Under the pieces are notes generated by a model. It did not search any database. It saw only the letters and a list, made by a program, of their open reading frames with translations, and was not told the DNA's origin. DNA of 64,000 nt from Crossaster papposus (taxonomy: Eukaryota > Echinodermata > Asteroidea > Velatida > Solasteridae): NCBI GenBank assembly GCA_037893245.1, contig JBAIAA010000095.1, positions 868,001-932,000 on the forward strand, written 5' to 3'. Below are positions 43,201 through 58,200 of the stretch, one piece after another. The first letter of the stretch is position 1; each line of letters begins with the position of its first letter. Both the position numbers and the translations under genes were made by a program.

Positions 43201-46200
43201 TGTTCTGTTGAAAGTGCCCAAACATTTATTCTTTACGGTTCGAATACATTTCGTATAGGGTTTAATTTAAAGCCTCTTCCGTTGTCTGGGTTAAATATAA
43301 ACGTATCCGATCGCGTCTAATGTCTGCAGTGATTAGTTTGTCCCCAAGCCTGACCGCGTTCGGCTGACCCCAACTTATTCATGATCAAATGTTGCCGTAA
43401 TTGAATTAAAGCTGGAGAGAAGACTACACTGCAAGGTGGATCAGAAGAGATAGAATGTGGAGTTTCCATGGGAGAGAATGAGTATTGAATTCCACCCGAA
43501 TTCTTGATAGAAGATATCAGTTTTAACTGCTATATAGTTTTGGTATTGTTTTATATCTTATAAAATATCTTATGCTCTATAAAACGTCACCCAATACTAC
43601 AAAATACTTGTGTAAACTGTAGTATGCAGTACTCTTACTTCACTGGCCTATGAGAATTAAAGGGATCGTATACGTTTGGTAATTGGAACCCACTGTTTGT
43701 TTCAATCCTATATAGTTATAGATATATACCATAAAACTAACCTGTACACATTTCAAATTGCACATAATCTGAATCTTGCAAAATCCTGCAATTCCAAAGT
43801 GTTAAAACTCAATGTAAAACCTGAATCCTGCAAAATCCTACATTATTTGTTACTGGTGACCACTGCCTGAATCCTGCAAAATCCTGCAGTGGGTTTACTA
43901 TTGAGCTAAAGCAGCCAAACATGGAACAAACAGCTGCTAAGTGCCCTATTACAACAAGGGTCTGCACACATAACCCTTGGTATGCAAACGTTTCCTATCC
44001 TTGACACATAACTTACACCTTGACTGAAGCTCTATGGGGAATGTGCATAGAGCATGAGCAGTGTGAAAGTACAAAGTAACAAATAACCTCAATCCTCCAA
44101 AATCCTCATTTGGATAAAAACTCAAGTAACCTCAGTCCATGCAAAATCATCCAGCATTAGTTTAGGCCTTATGACCTGGATCCTGCATTATCACCCAGTG
44201 GCAAAAACCTGCAAATTCCTCCAATGCATCAACTTCCAAGTGACCTCAATCCTTCAAAATCCTGCAATTTGCAATAAGGAATTTGGAGGATTTGGGATTA
44301 TGTTCACTAACTTATATAATAATACAGAACATTGATACATTCAAAAGAAAGAAAAAATACACAGGAGATATAATTGAATCTTGTCTACGAGTCATTCCAC
44401 CGGCGATCGTGAATTTGTTTTTATAATATTCAATTTTTTTCGGAACAATTACAGGATATCTATAGCGCAATTTTGTTGCTGGATATGCTACAATCATTAT
44501 TTACTTTCAAATAAGTAAGATCATTTCCTCATAATTCGATAGTAAATTGTTTCGATATCTGCAAATGGCGTATCCTACCTTTAAGTTGGGCCCGCAGTAA
44601 TACAAAACAAACTTATTGCACGGCTTGTGTATACCCAATATACCCACTGATGGCTTCAGATCGCAATTATCTGTCCGATCGTGAAGCTACAACCCTTCGG
44701 GCTGTGACTCGGCCTACAATCTGCAATTCAGTTTGTTCCCGACGTCAGGGTTTTTCGCTGTATTCAGAAAAACAAGCTGGATATGAAGAAGGCGCGTAAA
44801 CAAATTGCATGCGACATTATAATGTTTTTCTTTCACTTGCAGAAACCATTCAAAAATCTCAATTGATGCGCGCATCAATGGACATTTTTCAATTCGCGGT
44901 TAGTCTGATCTTCTGAACCAACCTGGTGGGTTTAAGGAAGTATCATCACGAACCGGAAGACTCTAACTGCAGTTATCCCCTCAGAATATCTAATTTAGCA
45001 TGTCTCACAAGACAAGATTTTCCGATGTTCTTGAATAATAATAGGCAGGACGGAGTATTATACTACATGCAACAGTGTATGGAGTGTACCCTGTGCAATT
45101 GGCAATGCAGTACTTTCTAAACACCATTCAATGTTTCACAAATATTGAATAATCATTTAAGTTATTGTGCTCAATTTCTGCTTTTAGTTATAATTTTTTT
45201 TAAAAGAATGGTGCAACCTGACGCTGTTTTCTACTTCATAATTGTTATGATCTCAATGAAGGTCAAAAAGTGAATTTTGTTTTAAAAGACATGAATCTTG
45301 GACTGAGAAATATTTCAGATTTTGTTCGAAAATGTTCTTGACTCTCCATAGACTCCTATACAAAACCGCTGAAGTAGCGTCAGGATACTACATTCTTTCC
45401 TTTTGTTTAATACATTAAAAAACAAATAGTCAGAGATAAATTTCCGCCTACACAGGTTACACCTGTAGTGATTTCGATTTTTGAATTATGCCTACAATTA
45501 TTATTTACTTTCAAATGAGTAAAATATTTTTTAATAATTCGGTAGTAAAATTTTTCGAGATCTGCAAAAGGTGTATCCTACTTTTAAATGCATTAAACAT
45601 TTGAACCAAAGGAGTAAATTCATTGTCTTATCTATTTTTTTCACTCTCTATGCGTATATTTGGCAACCAGTTCGCACCGGATGACGTATATAAACGCTAG
45701 GTTTTCCCCAGATTAAAAACGGATGACGCATAAACACGCCACGAGCAAGGCCGGAAATGTCTGTCAGCAGCGAGCAAGGCCGGAAATGCGTGGGTGTGCT
45801 TCCCGGTAGTATCGGCCTGAACCCGCCTCAGATCGAGTTTTGTTAAATATAATCCCGCGCGTCGGCTCGGTGATGTTAAAGAACTGGTTAAAAAATTGGT
45901 AGAGGGAACTTCTGTCTGACTCTGTTCTTGACATCGCCCCGAATAAAAGCATGGTGAAAGGGTATATAATAATATTGTTTCTATGACTATATTTTGTATT
46001 CTGTTCAGGTTGTTCAGGAATACGAGCGAGCGGTTATCTTTCGACTGGGTCGGCTCTTACCAGGGGGCGCTAAGGGTCCAGGTTGGTAGCGACTTGGTGT
46101 CGATTGTACAGTTGTGTTGAAATATGTGACCTGCTCCTGACCTGCGTTTTGGCATGATACAATTCCCACATATGTTTTCTTTCGAACTACCAAGTATTGT

Positions 46201-49200
46201 GTTTATTGGGAAGGGCGTAATCATACATGCAGCTTACGTTTTAAAAAAATTATTAGAACGATTCTCGTTCACATGGGAAGGACATTAAATTGAAAGAAGT
46301 GTAACGTCAATATTATATATTCTTTAAATACCCTACCCAATAAATTATATATCATTTTAAAGCTAAGAATTCAAGGAATCTGAAAATATCAATCTCAAAA
46401 TGTCAACTTTACTCTGATTTCGTGGGAGCAGGTCACATTATATGAACAGCCGTCAAGATGATTATGATGGTTATTGGCCGATTATCATCAGCATTAACAT
46501 GTGGGGCGTTGTTGTCAAATGGTTACGGTGTTACGACTCGACGGTGACGTGCGATGGTACATATGTTGGAATCCTACACGGGAATCCTATGGTACTTGTG
46601 TTCTTGGGCAAGACACTTTACTGCAATTGCCTCTCTCCACCCATGAGTATAAAATAGGTACCTGTGAAGGTTGAGACAAAATTGCGCTGATCTTGAGATT
46701 CTGCCGTCTAAACAAATATAACCTTGATAGAATGTTAGCAAGAGTGAGCTTTCCTAGAAGTTTGTTAGCGTTTATAGTTCGCAGCTAAGCCTGATCTGGC
46801 ACCCATCAAGTTTGCTAATTAAAAACAAACAAAACCTATCAACCTGGAGTGCATTTACTGACCTCTACTGACCTCTGGTCGCAAGTGTGAAACTAAATGT
46901 TGCTTCCCGTATGTTTTGGAAAACGAGTATAGTTGCATTAGGGATATGAAAATTGTCATCTTCGGATTTTTGGCATCTTCTGATCTTGTGCATGTACCGG
47001 ATTATTGGAACCCATGCACGAAACACCTCTTCCATAATAAATAAGCACGATCTTGCTAAACGAGACAGATCTACACGCCGATAGCTATATACTGTCAATC
47101 AAAAATCTTCCAAGTCAAATTCAAAGTGGACTTCATGCATTTATTCCGTTAGGTGAGGTGTTCTGGCACTTTGAGACAGAACTGGGCAAAGGGCATAGTG
47201 GAGAAAAACTGCCTAATAATGAATAATGGGTGATTTTTTTAATTTTCAGATTTATTGATATTTGTAATCTTTGGTATGCCTACTAACTATATTTTGTTAA
47301 AGGTAGTATACACCATTGGTAATTGCTTGAATTATCATGTATGGGTAGATTTGGGGGGTTGTATTTCATAGTAAATATCGTTTAACTGACTTTTCCGAAG
47401 TTTTACAATCATGGATGCCGAGAAAAGCACGAAAAACAGGGTTTGTTTTCAACCGGGGTCGAGCAGTTATTCTTATGTTATTTGTGTTTTTTTCGCGATC
47501 GCCGTCCGTCGATCGCAAATTTTTCTTTATAAATTCCTTAAAAACAGGATATCTAGCGCAATCCTTTCGCTGGATGCCTAGAATCATTATTTACTTTCAA
47601 TTGAGTAATATATTTACTAATAATTCGGTAGTAAATATTTTCGATATCTGCAAATGGTGTGTTCTACCTTTAAGAAATAGTATGGAAGTAGTCGAATAAA
47701 AGTGTTTTTAAGGGAAAACAATTGGCATTTTTCTATATCACATGTACAAAACTCGAAACTTCAAAGGCTTTTTTCTCAACATTTTACTTTTGTGACATGT
47801 TGATAAATGCGAACTTTAAACAGCCATAACTTGTTAACGGAATGTCCGATTGAAGCGCCACAAACAGCACTGTGAAGAGAATTGTATCCTCTTTTCTAAT
47901 ACCTGTGAATCCTCGCAAGTGTGAAACTAAATTTTGCTTCCCGTATGTTTTGGAAAACGAGTATAGTTGCATTAGGGATATGAAAATTGTCATCTTCGGA
48001 TTTTTGGCATCTTCTGATCTTGTGCATGTACCGGATTATTGGAACCCATGCACGAAACACCTCTTCCATAATAAATAAGCACGATCTTGCTAAACGAGAC
48101 AGATCTACACGCCGATAGCTATATACTGTCAATCAAAAAACTTCCAAGTCAAATTCAAAGTGGACTTCATGCATTTATTCCGTTAGGTGAGGTGTTCTGG
48201 CACTTTGAGACAGAACTGGGCAAAGGGCATAGTGGAGAAAAACTGCCTAATAATGAATAATGGGTGATTTTTTTAATTTTCAGATTTATTGATATTTGTA
48301 ATCTTTGGTATGCCTACTAACTATATTTTGTTAAAGGTAGTATACACCATTGGTAATTGCTTGAATTATCATGTATGGGTAGATTTGGGGGTTGTATTTC
48401 ATAGTAAGTATCGTTTAACTGACTTTTCCGAAGTTTTACAATCATGGATGCCGAGAAAAGCACGAAAAACAGGGTTTGTTTTCAACCGGGGTCGAGCAGT
48501 TATTCTTATGTTATTTGTGTTTTTTTCGCGATCGCCGTCCGTCGATCGCAAATTTTTCTTTATAAATTCCTTAAAAACAGGATATCTAGCGCAATCCTTT
48601 CGCTGGATGCCTAGAATCATTATTTACTTTCAATTGAGTAATATATTTACTAATAATTCGGTAGTAAATATTTTCGATATCTGCAAATGGTGTGTTCTAC
48701 CTTTAAGAAATAGTATGGAAGTAGTCGAATAAAAGTGTTTTTAAGGGAAAACAATTGGCATTTTTCTATATCACATGTACAAAACTCGAAACTTCAAAGG
48801 CTTTTTTCTCAACATTTTACTTTTGTGACATGTTGATAAATGCGAACTTTAAACAGCCATAACTTGTTAACGGAATGTCCGATTGAAGCGCCACAAACAG
48901 CACTGTGAAGAGAATTGTATCCTCTTTTCTAATACCTGTGAATCCTCATTTCAACCTCTGCCCAGTTCCGTCTCATTTTGCCAGAACCCCTCACATAATT
49001 ATGTGCTCGCCCGAAGCAACGGACGTTCTTAGTGCCCCGTGAACATGATAACATATTGAACGTGACTACTCGACGTAATTGTTAGTCTATGTAGGATATT
49101 TTATGCTTACTACAGCACATACACAGTATAATTTACACCTTACACAAATTATAATGGACGAATTTTCAGAAGCTGAACGAATTGTTGTAAATTCTAAACT

Positions 49201-52200
49201 CCCGTTACTTAATCATGCACAATTAGAGGCAGTGAACTGACATTACACCTGCGTCCCCAAACAAGACATTTTCCTGCATTTTTTTCAGGCAAACAGAGAT
49301 GATACATAGGTTTGTAGCCCATAAGAGACACATAATCCCAGTTCGCGCCGGAGGACGTATATACACGCAAAGTTTTGGCCCAGATTTAAAACGGATGACG
49401 CATAAACACGTCACGAGCAAGGCCGGAAATGTCTGTCAGCAGCGAGCAAGGCCGGAAATGCGCGGGTGTGCTTCCCGGTACCATCGGTCTGAACCCGCCT
49501 TGGATTAAGTTTCGTTAAAAATAATCCTGCGCCTCGGCTCGGTGATGTTAAAATAATCCCGGCGCGAACTGATTACAACAAACTTTAAATGCGTACATGT
49601 AACATGATACACCACGCAGAAAGCTACAGCTTCTAAAGGCCATGCACACATGGCTACTGCAAGTGATAGCCTAAATTTCAAATTTGGTGGGTTTTCTTTG
49701 GTTTTTTTACAGGTATATTTTTCATTCTCCCTTGCATCGAGAGCTATACCAAAGTTGACCTCAGAACAGTCTCTTTTGATGTGCCGCCACAAGAGGTAAA
49801 GAATTAAGCAAGACAGTAATTGGTGCTTGATATAGGCCCAAGTATCGGAAGGGATAGCCGACGACTCAATTATAAGTAAATGTATTTGTAGGCCCTCTAT
49901 ACAAATTGTTGATGTAACACTTCAATTTGACCTTAGTAGACTAGCTAGATTATTTTGGTGTTTCTAAATTCGGTACCCTGTGGAGACCTGAACACAATGG
50001 GGACAATGGGAGTCAAAAGGTCTCCACAGGGTAATTTATATAGATGAATAGGTCTCCACAAGAATTCTCACGAAATAAATTTTTCAATTTTACTCAAATT
50101 AATCAAAAACTAGGCTTAGGATGTGGGTTAGGGTTAGTGTTTGGGTTAGGGTATAATATAGGGTATATTGGGTCGAAATTTCAACCCAGGAAATTAATTG
50201 TGGTTAAAATGGGAGCATTGTGAAAAACGTGCTCGACTTTCTAACCATTTTGTACACGAGAACAAAGCCATGCCTCCGCAGTGATACAAAAACGCGAATA
50301 ATAAGCATTATACACGAAGACTGCACGTGCACTTATCAGCATATCATTATTTCAACCAAAAGACGAGATCATTTCGGAGCGGTCGGGCTGTTTGTTCAGT
50401 GAGGTTTGATTAATTCGCAGCGCTGGCTAATATCGGCAGACTTATAATACCTATCCTAGCGCACCCCGGGGAGCCTAGATGGTTTTCAGCGATGATTAAC
50501 GGATGATTTGCTCATTTTTGTTTTTGTAATACCTGGGTGCATCTTTATTTGCTAGTGCCCAATTGAGTGCATCCTATTAAGAAGGACCCTAGCTGGCATT
50601 TGTTTTTAATAAAAGCTTATCACACAATTCTAAGAAAACTTTCAGTTTGGTAAAATGTCTAGTAGTTCTAAGCAAAAGGATATTGTTTGCGATCTCTGTT
50701 TGGCAAATACGAATACTGCCCCTCCAGGCTCCAACATGACAAATCAGAAATAATAAAAACATGTTCTAGAAGGATCAGGTTTGAGATTGGAAGGTTTGTA
50801 TTAAGAAAGCAATACGATATTAAGTTGTTTGCGGTCACGGTAGCACTATGTATAGTAAACCTTTTTTTTGGTGAGTTTGTGCGGTTCTGAAAAGAATTGG
50901 AGGGAACTTAGAGGACATTTTCTATGTTATATGTGCGGTGAACAAAAATATAAACGCCCCAAAATGGTTATTTACCACATGGCGCTAATTCACAAACAAA
51001 GTATCTTAGGATCAGGTTTTGTCTCATGATTTGAAAGTTCCGAGTACCGTCTTGGTACATTAGACATCAATAAGATATGTGACCGGTATATCAAAATCAG
51101 GCACTTTGGGGCAAAAAGTCTATTTTGAGTTTCTACAATATTAGTAAAAGTACCCCTTGCTCTTTTAAACGCCACCTAGTGTTGTTTTTTTATTGGATAT
51201 TCAAAAGTAAAGATATACCATTTTGAAATCACCATATACCATTGTCTGAAATGGTAAAAATGAGAAATAGACCTTTAAAGTTGGAGTTTTGTACTAAACA
51301 AAATGCTTTGTCAATGAAGTTTTAATTTGAAACTTTTACAGAACAGTTGAAACATAAATAGCACCACCAAAAATGTGAAGTCCACAAATCACTGAAAATC
51401 ACCCCACATCATTTTGCAGCCGTTTCTTCATTTGTAGGTCCGTAGGTAACTAGGTAACTATTAATAATAATAGTTACTTATAAAGCCCCTTCCATCTTAA
51501 TTAAAAGGCCTCAAAGCGCTGTACATAACAAAACTAAACATAATTATTTATTTAAAAAAACCTAAAAGAAAACCGACAGTAGTATTAAGTGCTTGTGTAA
51601 AGTACATGTACAATTGTAAAATTGAAATAATATTTGTTTTTAAATATTTTGAATAGGTACTAACTCGTGACAGTGTGACAGTATCGGTAGACGCTGTCGT
51701 CTACTACCGTGTCCAGAACGCCACCATATCCATTGCCAATGTGGAGAACGCCAACGCCTCCACCCGCCTACTGGCTCAGACCACGCTGCGTAACGTTCTG
51801 GGCACTAAAAACCTAGCCGAGATCCTATCTGACAGAGAGGGTATCAGCCATTTCATGCAGGTAGGCAGTACACAAAATATTGACCACTTCAAGCGGTACA
51901 TATTAAACTATATCCCCTACCCACCTGCTGTCTTAGACCATGCTGCGTAACGTGCTGGGCACTAAAACCTAGCTGAGATCCTATCTGACAGAGAGGGTAT
52001 CAGCCATTTCATGCAGGTAGGCAGTACACAAAATATTGACCACTTCAAGCGGTACATATTAAACTATATTCCCTACCCACCTGCTGACTATCATGCTGCA
52101 TAACGTGATGGGCACTAATTAGAACCTAGTCATGATCCTATCTGACAGAGAGGGTATCGGCCATTTCATGCAGGTAGGTAGTAAACAAATATTGAACACC

Positions 52201-55200
52201 TTAAAGGGATCGTATACGTTTGGTAATTAGTAATTTTGGTTTCATTCCTATATAGTTATAAATATATACCATAAAACTAACCTGTAAAAAATTCATTTCA
52301 AAAATGGTAGCGATTTTGAGATATTGCCGAAAATCTGAAGCGGTTATGTCCACGCAGGAAGAATAAACTGCATTGGAATACACAATCTGAGAAACGCCAC
52401 TGCAGTAAAATGATATCTTTTTCCATAACCGCAGAACTTCGAAGTGAAAAGTTTCTAAAAATGCATTATACTATCCAAAGCTGCTGTACTTCTTACCAAG
52501 TAAGTTTTTATTGCCATTAATTGTTGGAGTTTTTACCAAACGTATACGATCCCTTTAAGTAAACAAAATACGTCAAGATAACTGTTCCTGTTATAGAGAA
52601 AGAAATAACGAGATTTCCAATGCTCTCTGCAAGCTGTACCATTTGGAGATTGTATAGGGATGGACATTTTTATTCACACCTCGTGTATAAACAAGACATA
52701 ACGCAATTACTTTACACAGCTTCTAAGGTTGTGACATCTGCGGAGTGACTGATGTACTTACATGTACTTGCATTGCCTTTGGCTGGGTCCATTTTATATG
52801 CACATGGGATGTCGCTACTTGACAATCTACGATCTTTTAGAGTTTAGACTCGCAGTTACTCTCGGTGTCAATCATGATGTGTGAAAGGTCCTTTACGAGC
52901 GCGCCGAGCTAGGCGTAAAGGTTTTTAGACGGCAAATCTATACATTTGACATGCGAAATCCCCAAAATAAATTTAATTGGTTACATACAGGAATATTATG
53001 TAGTTGTTTTTTGTTTTCACTCTTGTCATGTGCCACAAACGATGTCAGCAAGCATATCCTACTGAGCTAGCTGTGTTTCTCCAAGATGTGATTTGTTGGC
53101 CCTACTATAAAAATATTTTACAATTATGCATCATTCCACAAAAGATAGTATACACCATTTGGAGATATCGAAAATATTTACTACCGAATTATTAAGAAAT
53201 ATCCTACTCATCTGAAAGTATGTTGATTCTGGGCATCCAGCAAAATGATTGCGCTAGATATCCTGTAATTATTCCGAAAAATATAATTGTATAATGAAAA
53301 ATTCGCGATCGCCGGACGGCGATTGCGAAAATACAAAGATAACATAAGAATAACTGCTCGAGGCCGGTTAAAAAAACCCGCTGTTTTTCGTGTTTTTCTC
53401 GGCATCCATGATTGTAAAACTTCGGACAGCTCAGTTAAACGATATTTACTATAAATACAACCCCCCAAATCTACTCATTCGTGATAATTCAAGCAATGAC
53501 CAATGGTGTATACTACCTTTAAGTTGAGACACAGAGTGCGATAATTTTGTATATTTTTATAGTTACATGTCATCCATCAACCAAATTATTTCACTATTTA
53601 TTCCTGATGTTTGTCTCGGATGTTGGACAGATTTGGCCAAGTTTTGTACAATTCAAACATTGGTTTCCTAAGAAATTTGATATTTAATGAAACATTTAGG
53701 TCTCGGATGTAACAAGGACACCGCGTCTCGTTTACATCTTGTTGTCATATTGCAAGATTTATTGTACAATTCTCTGCTTACTACCAATTGACCACAAAAT
53801 GAAACCATGTTTTATAAGGTTATTGTAAATACATTACAAGGGATATGTTGAAAAATATGTTCCGACGTAACAAAATGTCATACTATAGGGTACATCATGT
53901 TAAATTGTTTATAGCTACTGATTTCACATGTACTTCATGTATGAGAGTAACTAACTTAAAGCTTGTATATAACTTAAGGTCCATTCTGTGAGTTATACCT
54001 AAACATGCGTTCATAAAGACCCAAGACAGTTTACCTGTTCCTATTGGTCGAGAGCCGGTCACGTGGCCGGTATTACACGGATGATAAAGACTGGTTCGGT
54101 CCGGTATACTGGTCTTAGGCCGTGTCTAGAGCTGCAGCTACGGCTATTGTCTGTGGCGGCCAGTTTGTAGCGCTGTCCGAAATGCCGTCTACAGCTACAG
54201 CTACAACGTCACACAAATCTAGCTGTAGGCCTAAGTTGTCGAGCTGATGCAAAACAAAATGGCGACAGCAACAACGTTAATTGTGGAGCAGATTTTCGAT
54301 TATTTAATCGATTTTTAATAATGGTGCATTGAATTGCAACTAACAAACCGATAAAGAGGTCAATATCATCCGGTATTTTGACCGGCTGAAACAAACATTG
54401 CGTAACATCTAGCAGACAATAATGGTTGGAAATTCTTACATCATAATTTTGCAAACACGAATTCAAGCATCGCTTGAGGGCGCAATAACTAGCCGTAGCC
54501 GCGTCCAAATTTGATTTGCCTTTAGGTTGCGCACATCCAAATAAAGTCCCATAGACAACAATGATAAATACCCCAACTTAAAAAAATTGGGAAAAATACT
54601 CACAACTCTCCAAGGTGACTAAACTATACACCAAAATTAAGCTTATTTCACCATCTTTCATTTTCTTTTCAATTTGTGTGGGGTCATCTGATAACTTTTG
54701 GGTGATATTTCCCTCCAAAGGAGAACACCCCTAAAACTAGTTTTGAAGCCCAATCTGAAGAGCGTCCATTTTGAAAAAATACCCTCTCGCTCAAGAGCCA
54801 AGTAGTGCCAATTCCATGGCCAGATTCATCCCAAATGCTCAGAATTAGAAGCTCACACTCCCGGACTGAGGTGGTACGAGTGTATTTTTACAATCCTTCA
54901 AATGCATGGCTCTCAAAATGCTCTTTAGAAAATTATTGCAAAATGTGACCTGGTCGGCGCAAGCAATTTTGAGCCTATTTACAACCGTGCACCCTTTAGG
55001 CTTTAGCGCCTACGTAGGCGTAGCTCTAGTCACTCGTTTCGGACACGGTCTGATTCTGTTGCAATGTTTACAATAACGAGGCAGTACAAACGCTCTCGCT
55101 GTTTTTATCAGACGAAATGTGTACAGGTGTGAAACTGTCTCTGAAAACTTGAAAACATTAATTACTGCTGATGGCGTGTTAGCGTTCTCACTCCAGGGAA

Positions 55201-58200
55201 GGGGGAAGGGGGAAGGGGAAAAGGGGAAGAGGGGACTACCCGACATGTACATGTAGATACACGTAGATGGAGGCTTTAATAGTTCGTCACCTGATTTCAT
55301 AAAGCATGTAGCAACTTACATAACTTGAGGCTATGGGCCATTATTTTTGCGTGAATATGTTGAAGCTAGAAGCCTGAGATATTTCCAGTCAAAACAATTC
55401 AGAACCTTTGAGCAATTCCTAAGAACCACCGGTTCTTATCAGAACCACCCTACCTCTTCCAAGAACCACTACCTCCTCTAAGAACCACCCTACCTCTTCT
55501 AAGAACCACCCTACCTCTTCTAAGAACCACCCTACCTCTTCTAAGAATCACCCTATACCTCTTCTCAACAGAGATCTTTTCACATGGTGTTACCACAAAT
55601 CTTTATAAATTATACTTGGTTTGTTTTCCTTCATCAGTCTAGCCTGGACGAAGCAACAGATCCCTGGGGTATCAAGGTGGAACGTGTCGAAATGTGAGTA
55701 TCCAGTTGGTATTTGTGACCGGCTCTACAAAAAATGGTATCTGGGGCCAATTTCATAAAACATGTAAGCACATTAGCACAAACAAATCTTGCTCAGTACA
55801 AACAGGTTATCGGCCCAAACTCCATGTGTTTTTTATTCGAAGCAAAAAAGAGCTGAATACCAGTCACAAACAATAAACATCAACTGAAATGTTGGTTTGT
55901 AACCCTGTTTTTGTACAAGGAAGAATTTTCATGCTAAGCAAATGTTGGTGCTTACACGTTTTATGAAATTGGCCCCAGGTCGCGCTGTGCATTATCATGT
56001 TATACCCCCGTCACACCGGACTGGCGTCCTTACTGCGTCCTAAAATGGAGGACGTCGATGGTCGCCGTGAGAACCCCAATCCTTTTTCTTTAAAATATCA
56101 AGATTTCGGTCACCCGTCACACCGGGGTCCTGTGCTCCGCGATCTGTACGTCTACTCGGCGTCCCCACGGCGTTCTCACCACGACCTTACCGCGTCCTTG
56201 GCGTTTCTATTGAGTTTGCACGGCGTCCCCACGGCAATCATCGGCGACCTCACGGCGTTTTTGGCGTTTCTACCACGACCTTACCGCGTCCTTGGCGTCA
56301 TTGACGTGGTGGGGTCGTGGTAAGAACCCCATAGACGTGGTAAGGACGCAGTAAGGTCGCCGCGGGGTCCACGATCCATTTATTCGCGTCTCCACGGCGA
56401 CCCTACCACGTCCATACTGCGTCCCTAGGGCGTCCTTCGAGTTCCTACTGCGTTGCTATGGCGACCATGGCGACCCCAGGGCGATCCCACCGCGTCCTGA
56501 GCCAGGACGCCAAACCTCGGCGTTTACTTTGAACATGTCCGAAGTAAACGCCGTCGCTCTGCGACCTTCGGCGTCCTTGGGGTCCCCACGGCGTCCTTCT
56601 GCGTTCTCACCACGACCCCGCGGCGTCCATGGCGTCCCTACCGCGTCCTGGGTCGCCGTAGGAACGCAGTAAGGACGCCAGTCCGGTGTGACGGGGGTAT
56701 AATGGCCCGCACAACGTTGAGAGGGTAAACATTTCATCACAATGTGATTGACATTTTTTTGTCATGAATGACATCTTTAATACCTACAGTTTTAGGTTTT
56801 ATTCACAGAAAAGTTGATTTTGATGAATAAAGTAGAACAAAATACAATGTTGTGTGCGTCGTTCTGTTGTACTATAACCGAGCCGGCTTTTTCAAAGCCT
56901 GTTTTCTCAGTTGTGTAATTGGAACTCCAAGGAAGTAATCAATATGCTAACATCATATCGCCAGAACGGGAGGGGCTATGGAGCTCTATTATATACCAAA
57001 TGAAAACTTACGCCGTGGGTTTTTATACCATGTACATGTATATAACTCAATTTCACTGTTTTTAACATAATACTCCTTTTTCTGAAGTGGGTCACATTTT
57101 GACCATGACTCCTGACCATATCTTTTGCGGGGTTTCTTAAATTGTTTGCTTTTTCGCGGGTTTTTTTTTTGGCGCGAAAAGATCACTGACTTTAGTTTAC
57201 AAAACAGAGTCTAGAGCTAAAACTACTTGCCCAAATCGAAATATATCTTGGTATCATTTTTCTTCTATATAGAAAGATTTGCCATCCATTGGTATAGGTA
57301 GTTGTGGCCTTAGAGTGGTGGAAGCATGCTTGTCAGTTGAGATATGCCTGTCCGGTTTTTGGGCCACCCTGTATAACTTCTTGTCTAGTATTACGTTACA
57401 TTTTTAGACAGAATGACAGTATATGTTTATCTATAAACAGATTAAACGTGATTTTGTTTGGTATATCTATCTAAATTGTTGGTTTATCCCATGATTTTCT
57501 TTTCTGAACAAATTTTGTTATGGAATTTTTTTTTTGACACGCCATGTATCTCAATATTTATGCACTCTAAAAAATGACACCTTTTCGGGTCAAAGATTGT
57601 ACTTTTCTGGGTCAAATCGACTTAATTTCTACCCCCAAAAGTGTCATTTTCAACCCTGAAATAAAAGAATCGTGTAGATTCGGATGCGTTTCGGGGTCAA
57701 TTTTGACCCAGGAGTTTTTTTAGAGTGTTGGCATATTTTGCCTTAATCAGATCAAAAGTTTTGTAACCTTTTATCGAACATCAAAATAATAGCACATAAT
57801 TTAATTTAAAAAAAACACCACGTGCATAGATGTATGTGTGTAACTGAATAGAAATCAGTTCTGTAGATGATGCTAAGAAAGTTCGCATTTCAGACTAGAA
57901 ATGTGTAGATGTTGGGAACGTTCTACGTATTAATCTCACTACGGGCTCTGATTATAGTCGATGAGGCAGGTACACCATTATACACAGCAGGGGGTGTTCC
58001 TATACGATATATAGTCTTAAGAGACCACCTGTGAAGAGAAATCGATGTCTCGCCCCAGAGGGAAAATTGATTAGGAAGGTTGGCGGGAGTGTCGCAGGAA
58101 ATTTCTAAAGAGCAGGCACTCGGTCACGATTTGAAACGTGAATTTATAATTCCTCTATGTGCGATTCGCTGCTTGCGCACGTCGTCTGAATAATTCTTCC

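Noticed and set aside
56001-56702. Coding gene suggested by 94-108-residue frames on both strands
   Set aside because: The frames come from GGCGTCC words in a hairpin element; composition is repetitive and there are no splice-linked neighbours.
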